DNA from: Clostridium sp.
Lineage (GTDB): Bacteria > Bacillota_I > Bacilli_A > Acholeplasmatales > Anaeroplasmataceae
Direction of reading: 5' to 3'
DNA: 64,000 bases
Assembly: GCA_022010015.1 (NCBI GenBank)
Contig: CP091735.1
Location: 372,001 to 436,000, forward strand
Of the stretch, positions 25,639-41,377 are shown in pieces. The notes under the pieces are model-generated. The model saw only the letters and a list, made by a program, of their open reading frames with translations, had not been told where the DNA came from and did not search any database. The position numbers and the translations under genes were made by a program. Position 1 is the stretch's first letter. Each line of letters begins with the position of its first letter.

Positions 25639-25774
25639 TTAAAAACACCTCATTTAAATTATATAACTTTTTGATTTTTTTATTGCAACTATTTTGTTTG
25701 CATATGCATAAAAAGACAATAAAACTAACAATTAAATTAGCTTATTGTCTCATTTTTTTAAAATGCAATATTAA

Positions 25775-26045
25775 CTATGATACAAACTCATTAATTATTA
25801 ACATTTTTTTAAAACCATCAATTAATTCAATTTTACTATTTATGGTTCCTATAAGTGATTTACCAAATAAATTAGACTTTGTCTTACAAACGCCATCATT
25901 AAATGAAACATATACCTTCATAAATGGTGCGCCAAGTACTAACTTATCGCTTTTATCCTTTAAGATACCAATTTGTCCAACAATTGCCTTTTTAATAGAT
26001 AAAATTGCTTCACGTTGAGACATAGAATAAGAAAAATTTAGCCAT
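25775..26045 (-). CDS. Unknown small protein, ~89 aa
   Basis: The frame from ATG 26023 is intact (82 residues); reading five T as four at about 26035 moves the start to ATG 26045 after GAAGGAA (MAKFSYSMSQREAIL). Contents: SIKKAIVGQIGILKDKSDKL and VYVSFNDGVCKTKSNLFGKS. No family recognised. It follows a small gene by 16 bases on the same strand. Confidence 0.5.
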
Positions 26046-26061
26046 AATTATTCCTTCGTAT

Positions 26062-26246
26062 TTAAATTCTTTTTGTTGAAACTAAATGTCTATTTTTCAT
26101 CATAGGTATATATATAGTTACCTCTTTTTAACTGAACAGGTAGTAGAGGTATAACCATATAATTCACCTGAAAAAGTTCCAATAAGACGATTACGCTCAT
26201 CATAGACATAAACATAATTTCCCTTTGGAATAGCTGTTGAAATCAT
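26062..26246 (-). CDS. Small protein with two KGNYxYxYDE repeats, frame broken
   Basis: ATG 26246 after AAAGGAGATG. Joined frames give about 61 residues with two copies of a beta-rich unit, KGNYVYVYDERNRLIG and RGNYIYTYDEKNRHL, separated by GELYGYTSTTCSV. No function known; the repeat suggests a small beta-barrel or sheet protein. Confidence 0.5.
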
Positions 26247-26312
26247 AAGAATTCATCTCCTTTCTTTTACAATTATTATTATAAATATAATTTGTACAAA
26301 AAAAGGGACACA

Positions 26313-26341
26313 ATAAAAAAATCGATATCTTTTGATATCGA
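26313..26341 (-). terminator. Terminator of the tRNA-Val/tRNA-Thr transcript
   Basis: TCGATATC-AAAA-GATATCGA followed by TTTTTTT on the minus strand. Confidence 0.75.
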
Positions 26342-26352
26342 ATAAAGTCAAA

Positions 26353-26429
<77 letters not shown>

Positions 26430-26437
26430 AAAATAAA

Positions 26438-26513
26438 TGGTGGAGGTTAACGGGCTCGAACCGCTGACCCTCTGCTTGTAAGGCAGATGCTCTCCCAACT
26501 GAGCTAAACCTCC
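26438..26513 (-). tRNA. tRNA-Val(UAC)
   Basis: Acceptor GGAGGTT/AACCTCC, anticodon stem TCTGC/GCAGA with loop CTTACAA, T loop TTCGAGC, CCA encoded. Transcribed just before tRNA-Thr. Confidence 0.93.
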
Positions 26514-26572
26514 ATATGTGTATATTATACACTATATTATTAAAATAATCTAGTTAATATTGTTATTTACCT

Positions 26573-26598
26573 AAAAAAATCTATTACATAAGTAATAG
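26573..26598 (-). terminator. rRNA operon terminator after 5S
   Basis: CTATTAC-TTAT-GTAATAG followed by ATTTTTTT on the minus strand, between the 5S and tRNA-Val genes. The two tRNAs may therefore use their own weak promoter (TATAAT at about 26526) or read-through. Confidence 0.65.
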
Positions 26599-26624
26599 GT
26601 CATTTTATTATATAAAAAGAGAAA

Positions 26625-26733
26625 ATCTGGCAACTACCTACTCTTGCACATAGTACTACCATCGGCGTGAAAGTGCTTAACTTCTGTGTTCGGGATGGGA
26701 ACAGGTGTGTCCACTTTGCCATCATCACCAGAT
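26625..26733 (-). rRNA. 5S ribosomal RNA
   Basis: Contains the conserved CCCATCCCGAACACAGAAG and GCCGATGGTAGT segments, with ends pairing (CTGGTGATGATGGCA/TTGCCAGA). About 109 nt. Confidence 0.93.
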
Positions 26734-26774
26734 TTTTTTCTTTCAAAACTAGATAAAAAAATTTATATCGAATT

Positions 26775-29628
<2,854 letters not shown>

Positions 29629-29739
29629 TTTTTATTCTTCGACTAAATTTTTTTATCTACTTTTTCAAAGATCTCTTTTTGAAAGACTACTTGGTCTTTC
29701 AAAACTAAAGAATCACAAACTGTTTTTTTCTCCTTAGAA

Positions 29740-31245
<1,506 letters not shown>

Positions 31246-31387
31246 TTTTTTATTTTATGAAACTTTCGTTTCCTTTTTGCTCATTTCTTATCTTAAGAAA
31301 TTAATTGTTTTTTTCGTTTGCGTTTGTCATTCTTTAGTTTTCAAAGATCAAATTTTTAATCCTTGGCTTTTTCTAAAGCCGAATAAT

Positions 31388-31613
31388 ATTATACATTATT
31401 TCAACTATTAAGTCAAGCATTATTTTTTTATTTTTTTCAACTTTTTTTATTCGGTTGAAATTTGGCTTATCTTTTGCAGCCGAGTAGTATTATATAACAT
31501 TTGAACCATTAAGTCAAGCATTATTTCTACATTTTTCAACTTTTATTTTTTGTTGAAATTCGGCCTTTTTTGTAGCCGAATAGTATTATACTACAAACCA
31601 ATTAATATTGCAA
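31388..31613 (-). promoter_or_regulatory. Three tandem rRNA promoters
   Basis: P1: TTGACT (31416-31411), 17 bases, TATAAT (31393-31388). P2: TTGACT (31517-31512), 17 bases, TATAAT (31494-31489). P3: TTGCAA (31613-31608), 17 bases, TATAAT (31590-31585). Each is followed by a similar leader containing an ATTCGGC/GCCGAAT-type element and TTGAAAAA, so the unit of roughly 100 bases has been duplicated. The 31246-31642 stretch holds nothing else. Confidence 0.85.
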
Positions 31614-31642
31614 GTAGAAAATTAAAAAGAAGTGAATTTTCA

Positions 31643-32795
31643 TCACCTCTTTATAGAGTTCTTTTTAACCTCAGTATAAGCCATAATAAATGGACCAACG
31701 CCTTTAGCATCATTTTTCTACTACTGGCTCTGAAATATAATATTCATAGCTTCCATCTCGTCTACGATTGTCATCTGGACCTAGACCTGCGACAAGACAA
31801 ATACCGCCAAGGTTTAATTCACCATCTTTATTAGATAGATATTTTTTTACATACACCATTAAAAATATCAAGACCAATTTGTTTATATCTTGGAGGTAAT
31901 ATTCCTAGTCTTGCACCCTTTAGAGCTGCAAAAGCAATCATTACACTTCCTGATGTTTCAAGATAATTACCATCTCTTCCTATTTGATCAGGTACCTGAT
32001 AGAACATCTTGCTTTCCTTATCCTGATATTGTAATAAGCCATCTATTATCTCTTTAAGTAAAGATGCAGTATAATGATATTCATCATACATTTGCTCATC
32101 CATATAATCACATATGTCAGCAAGGGCAACAGTAAACCAACCAATACTTCTTAACCAAAAGTTTTTAGATAATCCTGTTTTTGGATCTGCCCAAAACATT
32201 TTTTTCTCACTATCATAGCCATGATAATATAAGTGCTTCTTTTCATCAAACATATGTTTTCTAACATTTTTTTATTTGATTAAAAAAATATCATTATAGT
32301 TTTGCATCTTATTTCTTATTGTCTCATAACGAACATAAAAAAAGGTTGAGCCATATATAATCCATCAAGCCATACTTGATTTGGGTAAATTGCCTTATGC
32401 CAGAAATTTCCTTCCTTAGTTTCTTGGCTGAGTTTTGATTTGTGAATAGGTCAATTCAATGGCCTTAGAATATTTCTCTTCACCAGTCATTTGATATAAA
32501 TCAAATAAAATTCTACTTTCACAAATATAATCTGTAGAGTGCTTATCAGGATTATATCCTCTGATAGTTCCATCATCAAAAAAACATAATAATCAACAAA
32601 TTTCTTAACAAAATCAAAATATTTTTTTGTTCCTTTGTTTCCTTATAAAGTTCTAGTAATGATGTCATCATACAACCATCAACATAATTCCAAACTGGGT
32701 TTTTTCCACTTCTTTTAGCTTCAATATTCCACAAAGGTAAATCTGGTTTTTGACGTAATAAGCTTATCAATATAATCATCTATTAATTTATACAT
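31643..32795 (-). CDS. GH105 unsaturated rhamnogalacturonyl hydrolase, frames broken
   Basis: Cuts the unsaturated uronic acid from pectin oligosaccharides made by lyases. ATG 32795 after AAAGGAG. Joined frames: PDLPLWNIEAKRSGKNPVWN, VWLDGLYMAQPF, NFWLRSIGWFTVALADICDY and GRDGNYLETSGSVMIAFAAL, all characteristic of the YteR/YesR (alpha/alpha)6 family. About 380 residues, the usual length. No signal peptide, so it acts in the cytoplasm. It pairs functionally with the secreted pectate lyase at 53925-56505. Confidence 0.88.
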
Positions 32796-32831
32796 TGTGT
32801 TTCTCCTTTACTTCCTTCATTAATGATTATA

Positions 32832-33286
32832 TCATCTTTTAATTTTTTTCAACCTAATTGAGATGTTTTTACTTAAAAACGTCGAATTTTTAAATTTTGA
32901 TTTTTCTAGCTTAGTTTCATCAATATAGATACTATCATTATCAACTTCTTTAAACCCTAAATTTACAAATAAATCCTTAGTAATTTCATCAAAGGCAATA
33001 CCTATTATCTCCTTAAGTCCTTTTTCCCATTATTTTGGCTTCTAAATTGTTAAACAAATATTCACAAGTCATTGAATTTGGAGTATTTTTTTAAATATGA
33101 AATATCTTATTAATCCCTTTAAACCATATTCCTCATAAGAAATACAGCCAACAATCTTATTATTATCTAGTGCAATTATAGCATTACTAATTATATCATC
33201 ATCAATTTCCTTAATTGATGGCACATTTGTTAAAAAAAGATTTTCAACAAATTATAATTACTACTATCAATATTATTAAATTCCAT
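32832..33286 (-). CDS. GNAT-type acetyltransferase, frames broken
   Basis: ATG 33286. Joined fragments: IIALDNNKIVGCISYEEYGL, SMTCEYLFNNLEAKIMEKG and FVNLGFKEVDNDSI. The pattern (N-terminal strand pair, helix, LGF near the C-terminus) fits a GNAT N-acetyltransferase of about 150 residues. Substrate unknown. Confidence 0.5.
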
Positions 33287-33342
33287 TATCCTATCATCCT
33301 TTTATAACATTCATATAGAAAGCTTTTTGTATTCAACCTCTT

Positions 33343-33786
33343 CATCAGATGAGGTAGCTAAAAAAATTTAGGAAATACGCTTCCCCACCAATTATCTCCC
33401 ATACCTTTATTTATTACAACATATAAGCAATAGCACTTTTCATTTAAAATAGCAGTATCATTATATGTTTTTATTATATAAAATATGCTTATCAAAGCTA
33501 ATCGTAGTTTTTTTATATCAAGCTCATCATTTATATTATTTTTCAAGCTGCTTATAGGTACTATTTATATTCTTAAACGTTTCTTCAAAGCTAGTAGAAA
33601 TTTGTTTATTTAAATATTCAACAACATATTTCTTTACTACTTCCTTTGTATCTAAATCAGCTTCATCGTTAGAGTTTGGAATAATTCTTACTCTAATTTC
33701 TTTGTTTTTTTAAATAAATTATTCATTATAAAAAAAGAAGGAGGATAACAGCAAAAAAATAAAACATATTATCTTTTTTTCTTCAT
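33343..33786 (-). CDS. Degenerate SpoIIR-like secreted protein, frames broken
   Basis: ATG 33786 begins a lysine-rich start and a hydrophobic signal/anchor segment. Then IRVRIIPNSNDEADLDTKEV parallels the SpoIIR start (RVIANSDS..DQ..K), and near the end LYVVINKGMGDNWWGSVFP parallels RVxIGxGxGxNWWCVLFP. SpoIIR is the forespore signal that activates SpoIIGA during sporulation. The usual Cys of NWWC is Gly here. The rest of a sporulation programme is not visible in the window, so its role is uncertain. Confidence 0.6.
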
Positions 33787-33827
33787 AAAAAAACCCCTTC
33801 TATTATCATTATTAGCAAAAAGGGGTT
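33787..33827 (-). terminator. Terminator downstream of tsaC
   Basis: AACCCCTT/AAGGGGTT stem with a ~20-nt loop and a run of seven T, placed directly before the ATG of the SpoIIR-like gene. Confidence 0.6.
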
Positions 33828-33836
33828 ATCTTATAC

Positions 33837-34395
33837 TTATTTATTTAAAATTTCTTTAATATCTGAAAGCTTAATTGCACCTTCACGTAAAAATTTTAAC
33901 ATCATCATTTTTCAATTTTTACAACTGTTGAAGCTAAATTAGATGATTCACCACATGGCTTATATATTTCATCAACTAAGTCCTTATATTTACTATAAAT
34001 AGTCTCATAATCATTTAAAGCGACTGATCCTGAATCATTTACTGATGTAGTAGTCATTGGTCCAATTTCATTTAAAATCTTTAAAGCAAGCGTAGAATTG
34101 GGTATTCTAACACCAACAGTATCAAAGCCAACAATATCACAAATATTTTCTTTAGCCTTTAAAATTATAGTAAATGGTCCAGGCAAAAAAATGCTTTTTA
34201 TAAGTTTTCTTGCTTCATCATTTAAATAAGCAATCTCTTCAATTTGTTCAATTGATGAGCATAAAACTGCAAGTGGCTTATCTAAAGGACGATTTTTTTA
34301 ATTTTATATATTTTCATTTGAGAATCTCTATCATATATAGAAACAACCAATTCCATATACTGTATCAGTTGGAAAAAAATAAGTAATTTATTCAT
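33837..34395 (-). CDS. tsaC: Threonylcarbamoyl-AMP synthase, frames broken
   Basis: Makes threonylcarbamoyl-AMP for the t6A37 modification of ANN-decoding tRNAs. Joined frames: FPTDTVYGIGC, KNRPLDKPLAVL, MPGPFTIILKAK, VGVRIPNSTLAL and TTSVNDSGSVAL, all Sua5/YrdC motifs. About 185 residues, a stand-alone YrdC domain. ATG overlaps the prmC stop, and prfA-prmC-tsaC is the usual Firmicutes order. Confidence 0.88.
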
Positions 34396-35248
34396 CAAAG
34401 TCATCTCCAATATAAACAAATAGCATTCTATCCTTACCCTCTAAATCCTTAATAACCTCACATTTAGCTGCTGGAAAATAGGCTTTAGCTAATGCAAGCA
34501 TTTCTTCTTTTTTATCATAGCCGTGTTCAAAGCATAGCATAGCTTTGTTTTTAATTATATTCTTAACACCATTAAAGATAATGCGATAAAATTTTAAGCC
34601 ATCACTTCCACCAAAAAGTGCCAATTTAGGTTCATTTTCCAGTACTAGTGGCATTACAATCTCATCATCTGGAATGTATGGTGGATTTGATACAAAAATA
34701 TCAAATTTTTTTCCTTGTAATGGTGTTAGCATATCTCCTTGTAAAAACAAAACATCAGCATTTAAATTTAAAGCATTTCTTTTAGCAATATCTAAAGCTT
34801 CAAAGCTAATATCTGTAGCAACAACCTGCATATTTGGTTCTTCCTTCTTTAGCGTAATACCAATACAACCACTACCACAGGCAACATCACATACATCTAC
34901 CATTTGACCTTTAAAATACTTATCATAGCGATATAAAATATTTTCAACAAGCTCCTCAGTTTCAAAGCGTGGTATTAATACATTTTCATCAACATAAAAA
35001 TCATAGCCATAAAAGCAGGCATTATGGGTTAAATATTGAACAGGCTTATTATGATTCAAATATAAATCCAATAGCTTATTAAAATTTTTGAAATTCATCA
35101 TCCTTTACATCTTTATCTAAGGAATTAAATAATTCATTACTTTTTTTAAATTACAAGCATATCCTAGAAGGATAAAGGCTGCTCCCTCTTCAAGTCCACG
35201 CTCGTTAATTTGTTCTTTAGATTTTTTTAATAGGTCCTTTATTTTCAT
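34388..35248 (-). CDS. prmC: Peptide chain release factor glutamine methyltransferase
   Basis: Methylates the GGQ glutamine of release factors. Main frame of 237 residues has VLIPRFETEELVE, DVACGSGCIGITL (AdoMet loop) and the catalytic SNPPYIP. The N-terminal ~45 residues (MKIKDLLKKSKEQINERGLE, ATG 35248) are split off by indels near 35103 and 35150. Joined length about 285 residues, normal. Confidence 0.92.
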
Positions 35249-35382
35249 ATTTTGTCTTTTTCCTTTGTTTAGCATGGCTAAAAAAAGTAAAATTTTAGCC
35301 TAATCATATCTATTAGCATAATTTTTGTTATATTTAAAATTCGGCATTTTTTTGCAATTAGCAGTAAAAAAAATTCAAAAAC

Positions 35383-35424
35383 AAAAAAATAAACAACATT
35401 ATGTCAAAATAGACACAATGTTGT
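35383..35424 (-). terminator. Terminator downstream of prfA
   Basis: ACAACATTGTGTC and GACATAATGTTGT form a long stem, followed by TTTATTTTTTT on the minus strand. Confidence 0.7.
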
Positions 35425-35430
35425 AATATT

Positions 35431-36506
35431 TTATAGCTTTACATTCTCTTCAGCTGAAAGCTTCCTTCTTTGGTCCTCTTCAATTAATTGATTAATAACC
35501 AAGTCAATTCTGCCATCCATTATTGCATCTAAACGATTAATAGTAAAACCAATACGATGGTCAGTACAACGATTTTGAGGATAGTTATAAGTTCTAATTT
35601 TTTCGCTTCGTTCACCATGACCAATTAATGACTGGCGAGTAGCGCCCTCTTTTTCTTCCTTTTCTCTAACCATTTGATCATAAATTCTTGTCTTCAATAA
35701 GGCTAATGCAGCAGCCTTATTTTCATGCTGCGATCTATGAATTTGACAAGCAACATACATACCTGTTGGAATATGAGTTACACGAACAGCTGAATATGTA
35801 GTATTTACACCCTGGCCACCAGGTCCTGATGAACAAAATGTATCCACTCTAATATCATTCATATCAAGATCAAAATCAATCTCTGAAGCCTCAGGCATAA
35901 CTAAAACAGTTGCAATTGAGGTATGGATTCTACCTTGTGATTCAGTCTCTGGAACTCTTTGAACACGATGTCCACCAGATTCATATTTCATATATGAATA
36001 AACACTATCACCACTAAGCATAAAGCTTACAAGTGAATAGCCACCCATTTCTGATGGTACCATATCCATAACCTCTACCTTCCAGCCTTGAGCCTCAGCA
36101 TACTTAGTATACATACGATATAGGTCACCTGCAAAAATATTAGCCTCATCACCACCAACAGCACCTCTTATTTCAACAATAACATTCTTATCATCGTTAG
36201 GGTCCTTTGGTAATAATAAAATCTTAATTTCTTCTTCAATTTTATCCATTCTAGCTAAATTTTCCTCAAGCTCAATTGCAGCCATTTCCTGCATTTCAGG
36301 ATCTTTCTTCATTTCTTTTAAATCATCAATGCCATTTTTCAAGCTTTGTATATTCTCTAAATAGCATTACTGGCTTTTTCTAAAGAGCGCTGCTCCTTAG
36401 CAAGTCCAGTTAATTTTTTTACATCAGTTACAATGCTAGGATCTTGCATGAGTTCATTTATTTCCTCATATCGTTTCTCCATAGCCTTTAAACGTTCAAC
36501 ATACAT
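35431..36506 (-). CDS. prfA: Peptide chain release factor 1
   Basis: Recognises UAA/UAG stops. The long frame contains SSGPGGQGVNTTYSAVR with the GGQ motif. The N-terminal ~60 residues (MYVERLKAMEKRYEEINELM, ATG 36506) come back in frame if two five-A runs (about 36345 and 36380) are read as four (LFREYTKLENGIDDL). Joined length about 358 residues, normal. A single-gene check of the indel hypothesis. Confidence 0.93.
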
Positions 36507-36530
36507 TATTAAATGCTCCTCTATTAAATT

Positions 36531-37907
36531 TTATTCATTATTGTTAGTTTGCTGTCTTGTTATAGGGGTAAATTTAACTAATTCGCCTCTAAAATTAAAT
36601 GGTAAACCACTACTTACAGCACCCTGACGGTTTTTAGCAACTATTAAATCAGCCTCACCAACTCTTGGTGAATCCTTATTGTAATAGTCCTCACGATATA
36701 AAAACATAACAATGTCGGCATCCTGCTCAATACTTCCAGAATCTCTTAAATCTGATAACTGTGGCTTTTTAGATGCTGCACCATTGCCATCTTTTCTTTG
36801 TTCTACACTACGTGACAATTGAGACAAAGCTAAAACTGGGACATTTAATTCCTTAGCCATTAGCTTTAATCCACGGGAAATTCTTGCAACCTCCTCTTGG
36901 GTGCTTCTTCTTCCACTATCATCCGTAATTAATTGTAGATAATCAACAACAATAAAATCAAGTTTTCCTTCAGCAGCAAGCTTACGACATTTAGCTCGCA
37001 TATTTGATACAGTAATCGAAGCTGTATCATCAAAATATAGATTGTATTTTTTTAAATTATCAGCCGCACGCTGAATTTGCTTTTATATTATATCCAGCAT
37101 CAATATCAAATTTACCAGTAACTATATTACCAAGTGGTACCTCTGATACAGATGAAAGCATTCTTTCTACTAGCTGCTCACTTGTCATTTCCAATGAAAA
37201 TATAGCAACACCAGCAGTACCATTTTTATTATTTTTAGCAACATTGTAGGCTAAATTCAAAGCCATTGCTGATTTACCCATTGCGGGACGGGCTGCTAAA
37301 ATAATAAGTGCTCCTGGCTGAAAGCCATTTGTTAAATGATTTAAGCTATAAAATCCTGTGTCAAGTCCAGTAATGTCGCCAGTCATATTGTGACGAATAT
37401 TAATATTATCAAGTACTGTGTTACTTAAATTTATTATATTTTTGGAAATCGCCGACCTTACGTCTAGAGCTTAATTCAAAAAAACAACACGTTCTATATT
37501 TTCAATAAAATCAAAAGCTGAAACCTTACCATCATAGCCCTTTTGAGCTAGTTCATTTAAAGAATTAATAGTATTTCTTTTTTTAATGAGGCATTAGAAA
37601 CTAAGCCTATATAGGTATCTATATTAAGCGTTGAATAGGTTGAATCATATAATGATGAAAGATATTCTAATCCTCCAGCCTCATTATATAAATTATTAGT
37701 GTTTAGCCACGCTGAAATTGTTGTTATATCAATATGGGAATCCATTTGCATAAGGCCAATCATCGCTCTAAAAATAATACGATTTTTAGGATCATAAAAA
37801 TCGTCCTCCTTAAGTGCATCACTGGCATTAACAATTAACTTTTCATCAATTAAAATCGCACCTAAAATTGCCTGTTCAGCCTCTAGGTTTTTAGGAATTT
37901 CATTCAT
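36531..37907 (-). CDS. dnaB: Replicative DNA helicase, frames broken
   Basis: Hexameric helicase of the replication fork. Start MNEIPKNLEAEQAILGAILI (ATG 37907); RecA-type Walker A AARPAMGKSAMAL; FIVVDYLQLIT; LSQLSRSVEQR; and the arginine-finger end SGSIEQDADIVMFLYRE. Breaks at about 37070, 37450 and 37570. Joined length about 460 residues, normal. Confidence 0.93.
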
Positions 37908-37916
37908 AGCCTACTC

Positions 37917-38368
37917 CTATTTTTCAATAACGTTTATTGCAAATTGGGCAACGATATCTTTATCTAATTGAACATTTGCAGTATATATTCCTACAGAATT
38001 AATATCTGCAGGTAATTCGATTTTTTTCTCTTATCAAGATGAATTCCTGTTTGAGCTTCAAATTCATCAGAAACCTGCTTTGTAGTAATATAACCAAATG
38101 CTTTACCATTAGCACCCATCTTAATATAAATATTAATAGTTTTACCATCAATATCCTTTTTTTATCGTTTCAAAGGAATTTATGATGATTTTTCAGCATC
38201 AATTCTTTCTTGCTCCTGTGCTTCCTTTAAAGCCTTCAAATTAGCTTCATTAGAAATTACAGCAAGCTTATTAGTAATAAGATAATTTGCATAGCCATTT
38301 GCTACATCAATAATATCATCCTTTTTTTAACTTTTTCCTTTAACATCCTCTAATAAAATAACTTTCAC
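37917..38368 (-). CDS. rplI: 50S ribosomal protein L9, frames broken
   Basis: Joined frames: KVILLEDVKGK, DVANGYANYLITNKLAVI, TIKKDIDGKTINIYIKMGAN, GKAFGYITTKQVSDEF, ending VIEK. About 150 residues. GTG at 38368 or the in-frame ATG at 38383 may be the start; both lie within the end of gdpP. Located between gdpP and dnaB as in most Bacilli. Confidence 0.88.
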
Positions 38369-40390
38369 TTTTTTCTTCACCATCTTCTACATAATCTCTT
38401 TCTAAAATAGAAATAAGCTCACTTTTTAGCTTCTTCTATTGTAATATCCTTTAATTGGCAGGCAGCACTATTTAAATGGCCACCACCACCCATTTCTTCC
38501 ATAATAATTTGAACATTAAAGCCATCAAGACATCTAGCTGAAATACCAACTACATTCTCATTAGCAATAAAACCAATCGTAAATGCAGCCATAACTCCAT
38601 CAATTGTCAAAAGCTTATCAGAAACCTTTGCTAAAAGTGTTCTATCAGTTACAGGTCTATCTTTTGGAATAGAAACAATAGCAAACTTCTTCAAAATAAT
38701 TTGAGCATTCATTAGTGCACTTGCAATTTCTTGCTCTACCTCAATATTATCTCTTAATAAAGAGCGAACAACAAGCATATCCGCACCAAAGCTTTTTAAT
38801 GTTGAAGCCGCTTCAAAGGTTCTACTTCCGGTTCTAAATGTAAAATTAGAAGTATCAACAACAATTCCTGCAAGCATTATAGAAGCCTCAAAAGGTGTCA
38901 CAATAATATTTTGATTATAAAACATAAACATTTCACTAACAAGCTCTACTGTTGAAGAAACATATGTTTCAATATAAGCCATAGAGGTATTAGTATAACC
39001 TACATCACCGCTTCTATGATGATCAATTATTGCTAAAGTAGGCACCTTATCTATCAAATCTGGGAACATCGCAATTGTTGGTGATTGCGTATCACAAACA
39101 ACTAATGATGTTGTTGGCTTAATGCTACCCAAAGCCTCATCATATGTAATAAAATGTTCAAAAAAATAAATTGATTTTTCTGTTTCTAGCTTTTTCATAT
39201 TTTTTTGAACTGTAACATCAGCTTTTTTTACATCAAAAACAATCTTAGCATCCTTATTTGAAGATAGTGCTAATCTTAAAATCGCAATAGATGAGCCAAT
39301 TGCATCACAATCAGCTAAATTATGCATCATAATTAAAACATTACTACTACCCTCAACAATTTCCTTTAACGCAAGAGTTTGCATTCTCGCAACAACAAGA
39401 GTGTTCTTCTCTAATGCATTAGAATTACCACCAAAATATTGAATCTTTTCATTTTGAATATTAACAACAACCTGATCACCACCACGCTTTTCAGCAAGCT
39501 CAACAGCATTTTGAGCAAGGCCACCAAGTTCACTAGCTTCAACATCAAAGCAAGCAATACCAATACTTATAGTTGTTTTAACATGATTTTTTTATTAGAA
39601 ATATCTCTAATCTTGTTTAGTATATCAAATTTACTCTTAATCATTTTATCTAATGATTCTCTATCCATCATTACAACTAAACGATCCTCAGAAATAGTTT
39701 GTAAATAAGCACCAAACAAAGAAACCCAATCGGAAATTTCTCCAAGATACTGACCTCTAATGTTATTCTTTTCCTGCATATCAAACTTTTTTAAGGTTTC
39801 ATCAAGATTATCAATAACAATTATTCCCATTGCTGAAACACGATTACGATATCTTAAGCTTATTTCCTCACGCTTAGTTTCATCGAAGAAATAAAGCAAA
39901 TTATTAGCTGCATTATGAGTAACATCATAAAAAGTGTCCTGAGGTTTCAATAGTGAATTTTTGCTTCACCACTAGAAATTATATTTATAAGTCCTGGATT
40001 AATAACCTCAACAGACGAATCAACTAGATGACTTTGAAATATGCTTTTAGCATAATTATTAGCCCATTTTATTTCATATTTATCATCATAAACAACAATA
40101 CCAATTGGTAATTCATTAAAAAAACCTCATCACCAGCCTGGTTAACATGATAAGAAATATTGTTCCATACATCAAGTCTACTTTCAAGCCATTTAATTTT
40201 TTTGGAGATTTTTTTCTAAAGAAAAAAATAAAATCAAAAAAATACAACGCCAAGCACTAAAAAGTAGGCAAGCACTAACTAAAAAAAAGCAATTTGCTTT
40301 CCACTTAGAACTAGCGGTGAACTAAATAAAAAAATAGAAAACAATAGCACTACCCACAAAGGCAAAAATTGCAATCAATATTTTTTTCAC
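38340..40390 (-). CDS. gdpP: Cyclic-di-AMP phosphodiesterase GdpP, frames broken
   Basis: Membrane-anchored enzyme that degrades c-di-AMP. Probable GTG start at 40390 after GAGGTGAG, with two hydrophobic segments in the first 60 residues; a PAS-like and degenerate GGDEF region (39567-39950: VSAMGIIVIDNLDETLKKF); then the DHH-DHHA1 phosphodiesterase (NLADCDAIGSS, VVCDTQSPT, IIDHHRSGD, GGGGHLNSAA). Joined length about 670 residues, as expected. A promoter TTGTAA-N17-TATAAT lies just upstream. The exact 3' end is uncertain. Confidence 0.9.
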
Positions 40391-40477
40391 ATTATCTCAC
40401 CTCGTATTAATTTATTATACCAATTTTTTATACGTTTTACAATATTACGCATAGAAAAAAATATACCCAACAGGCAA

Positions 40478-40506
40478 GAAAAAAATTCCAAGGGTTTCCC
40501 CTGGAA
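40478..40506 (-). terminator. Terminator after the lipoprotein gene
   Basis: TTCCAGGGG-AAA-CCCTTGGAA followed by TTTTTTT on the minus strand. Confidence 0.8.
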
Positions 40507-40514
40507 TAAATTCT

Positions 40515-41299
40515 TTAGAATCCAAAAATCAATATTAAATTGGGTTGGATAAGCATATATTTCATACCTAGCAATATCATATGAAGAAATATTATCAAAC
40601 GCAAATGGCATGCAGGTAAAGCCAACTTTATCTCCCGCAGGCAAATCGTTATCTAATATTGTAAAACAATTACATATTAGATTACCATTTGTATCAAATA
40701 AATTAGCTGAGACATATACTAATGTGCCTTTTTTTCGCTGTTTTTAATTTTCAACTCTACCAATAATCTTAATTCCATTATACTTATCATCAGTAATTGA
40801 AACATCACTTATGTCATATCTTATTACCTCATTAGAAGATTTATGAACATCAACATGTGGAATTACTCTAATTCCATTTGTGTCAAAATCAACCATTGTC
40901 TCATCATAATAATATGCTGTTTCACCTGGCTTTATATAATCAGGATAAGCATTCACCATTGAATTTGTTGTTAATAGAGTACCTGTCGATGATTCAATAT
41001 CAACAGCCATATTTTCAAGATAAATATCAACATTTCCTGTATTTGTTACTGGAACCGAAAACTTTATCCAAGTTGTGCCAATGCTATTTGTCCAAGAATC
41101 AACATTCGCTTTACCAACCTCATATTTCATCTTTCTCTTAGCTGATGGCGAAGATTTCGAATAATCATCACTAAAGTTTCTGGCATTAGCCGTTATGCCA
41201 TCACCACTTGTACCTTCATCTAAAAAAATCACACGAAGTTAAAAAAACAGTACACCAACCAAAAAAATAATACACCTGCAAATAATTTATTTTTTTCAT
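40515..41299 (-). CDS. Lipoprotein with FxLYD-like beta domains, frames broken
   Basis: ATG 41299 after GGAGG; a hydrophobic signal ends in the lipobox LTSCD (about residue 25). The body has two immunoglobulin-like segments: WIKFSVPVTNTGNVDIYLEN and IKIIGRVENNSEKKGTLVYV, patterns of FxLYD/DUF4352-type extracellular domains. The C-terminus is YEIYAYPTQFNIDFGF when a five-T run at about 40525 is read as four, placing the stop right before the terminator. Function unknown; anchored outside the membrane. Confidence 0.65.
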
Positions 41300-41377
41300 T
41301 TTTTTCCTCCACTTTTTTTATATGAATAGCATTATGCTATATCACACTAATCATTCTTTTTTTAATTTTTTTCTAAA

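Noticed and set aside
35431..36506. Programmed frameshift in a release factor gene
   Set aside because: Programmed +1 shifting is known for prfB, not prfA, and here two A runs must both change; identical errors occur in many unrelated genes.
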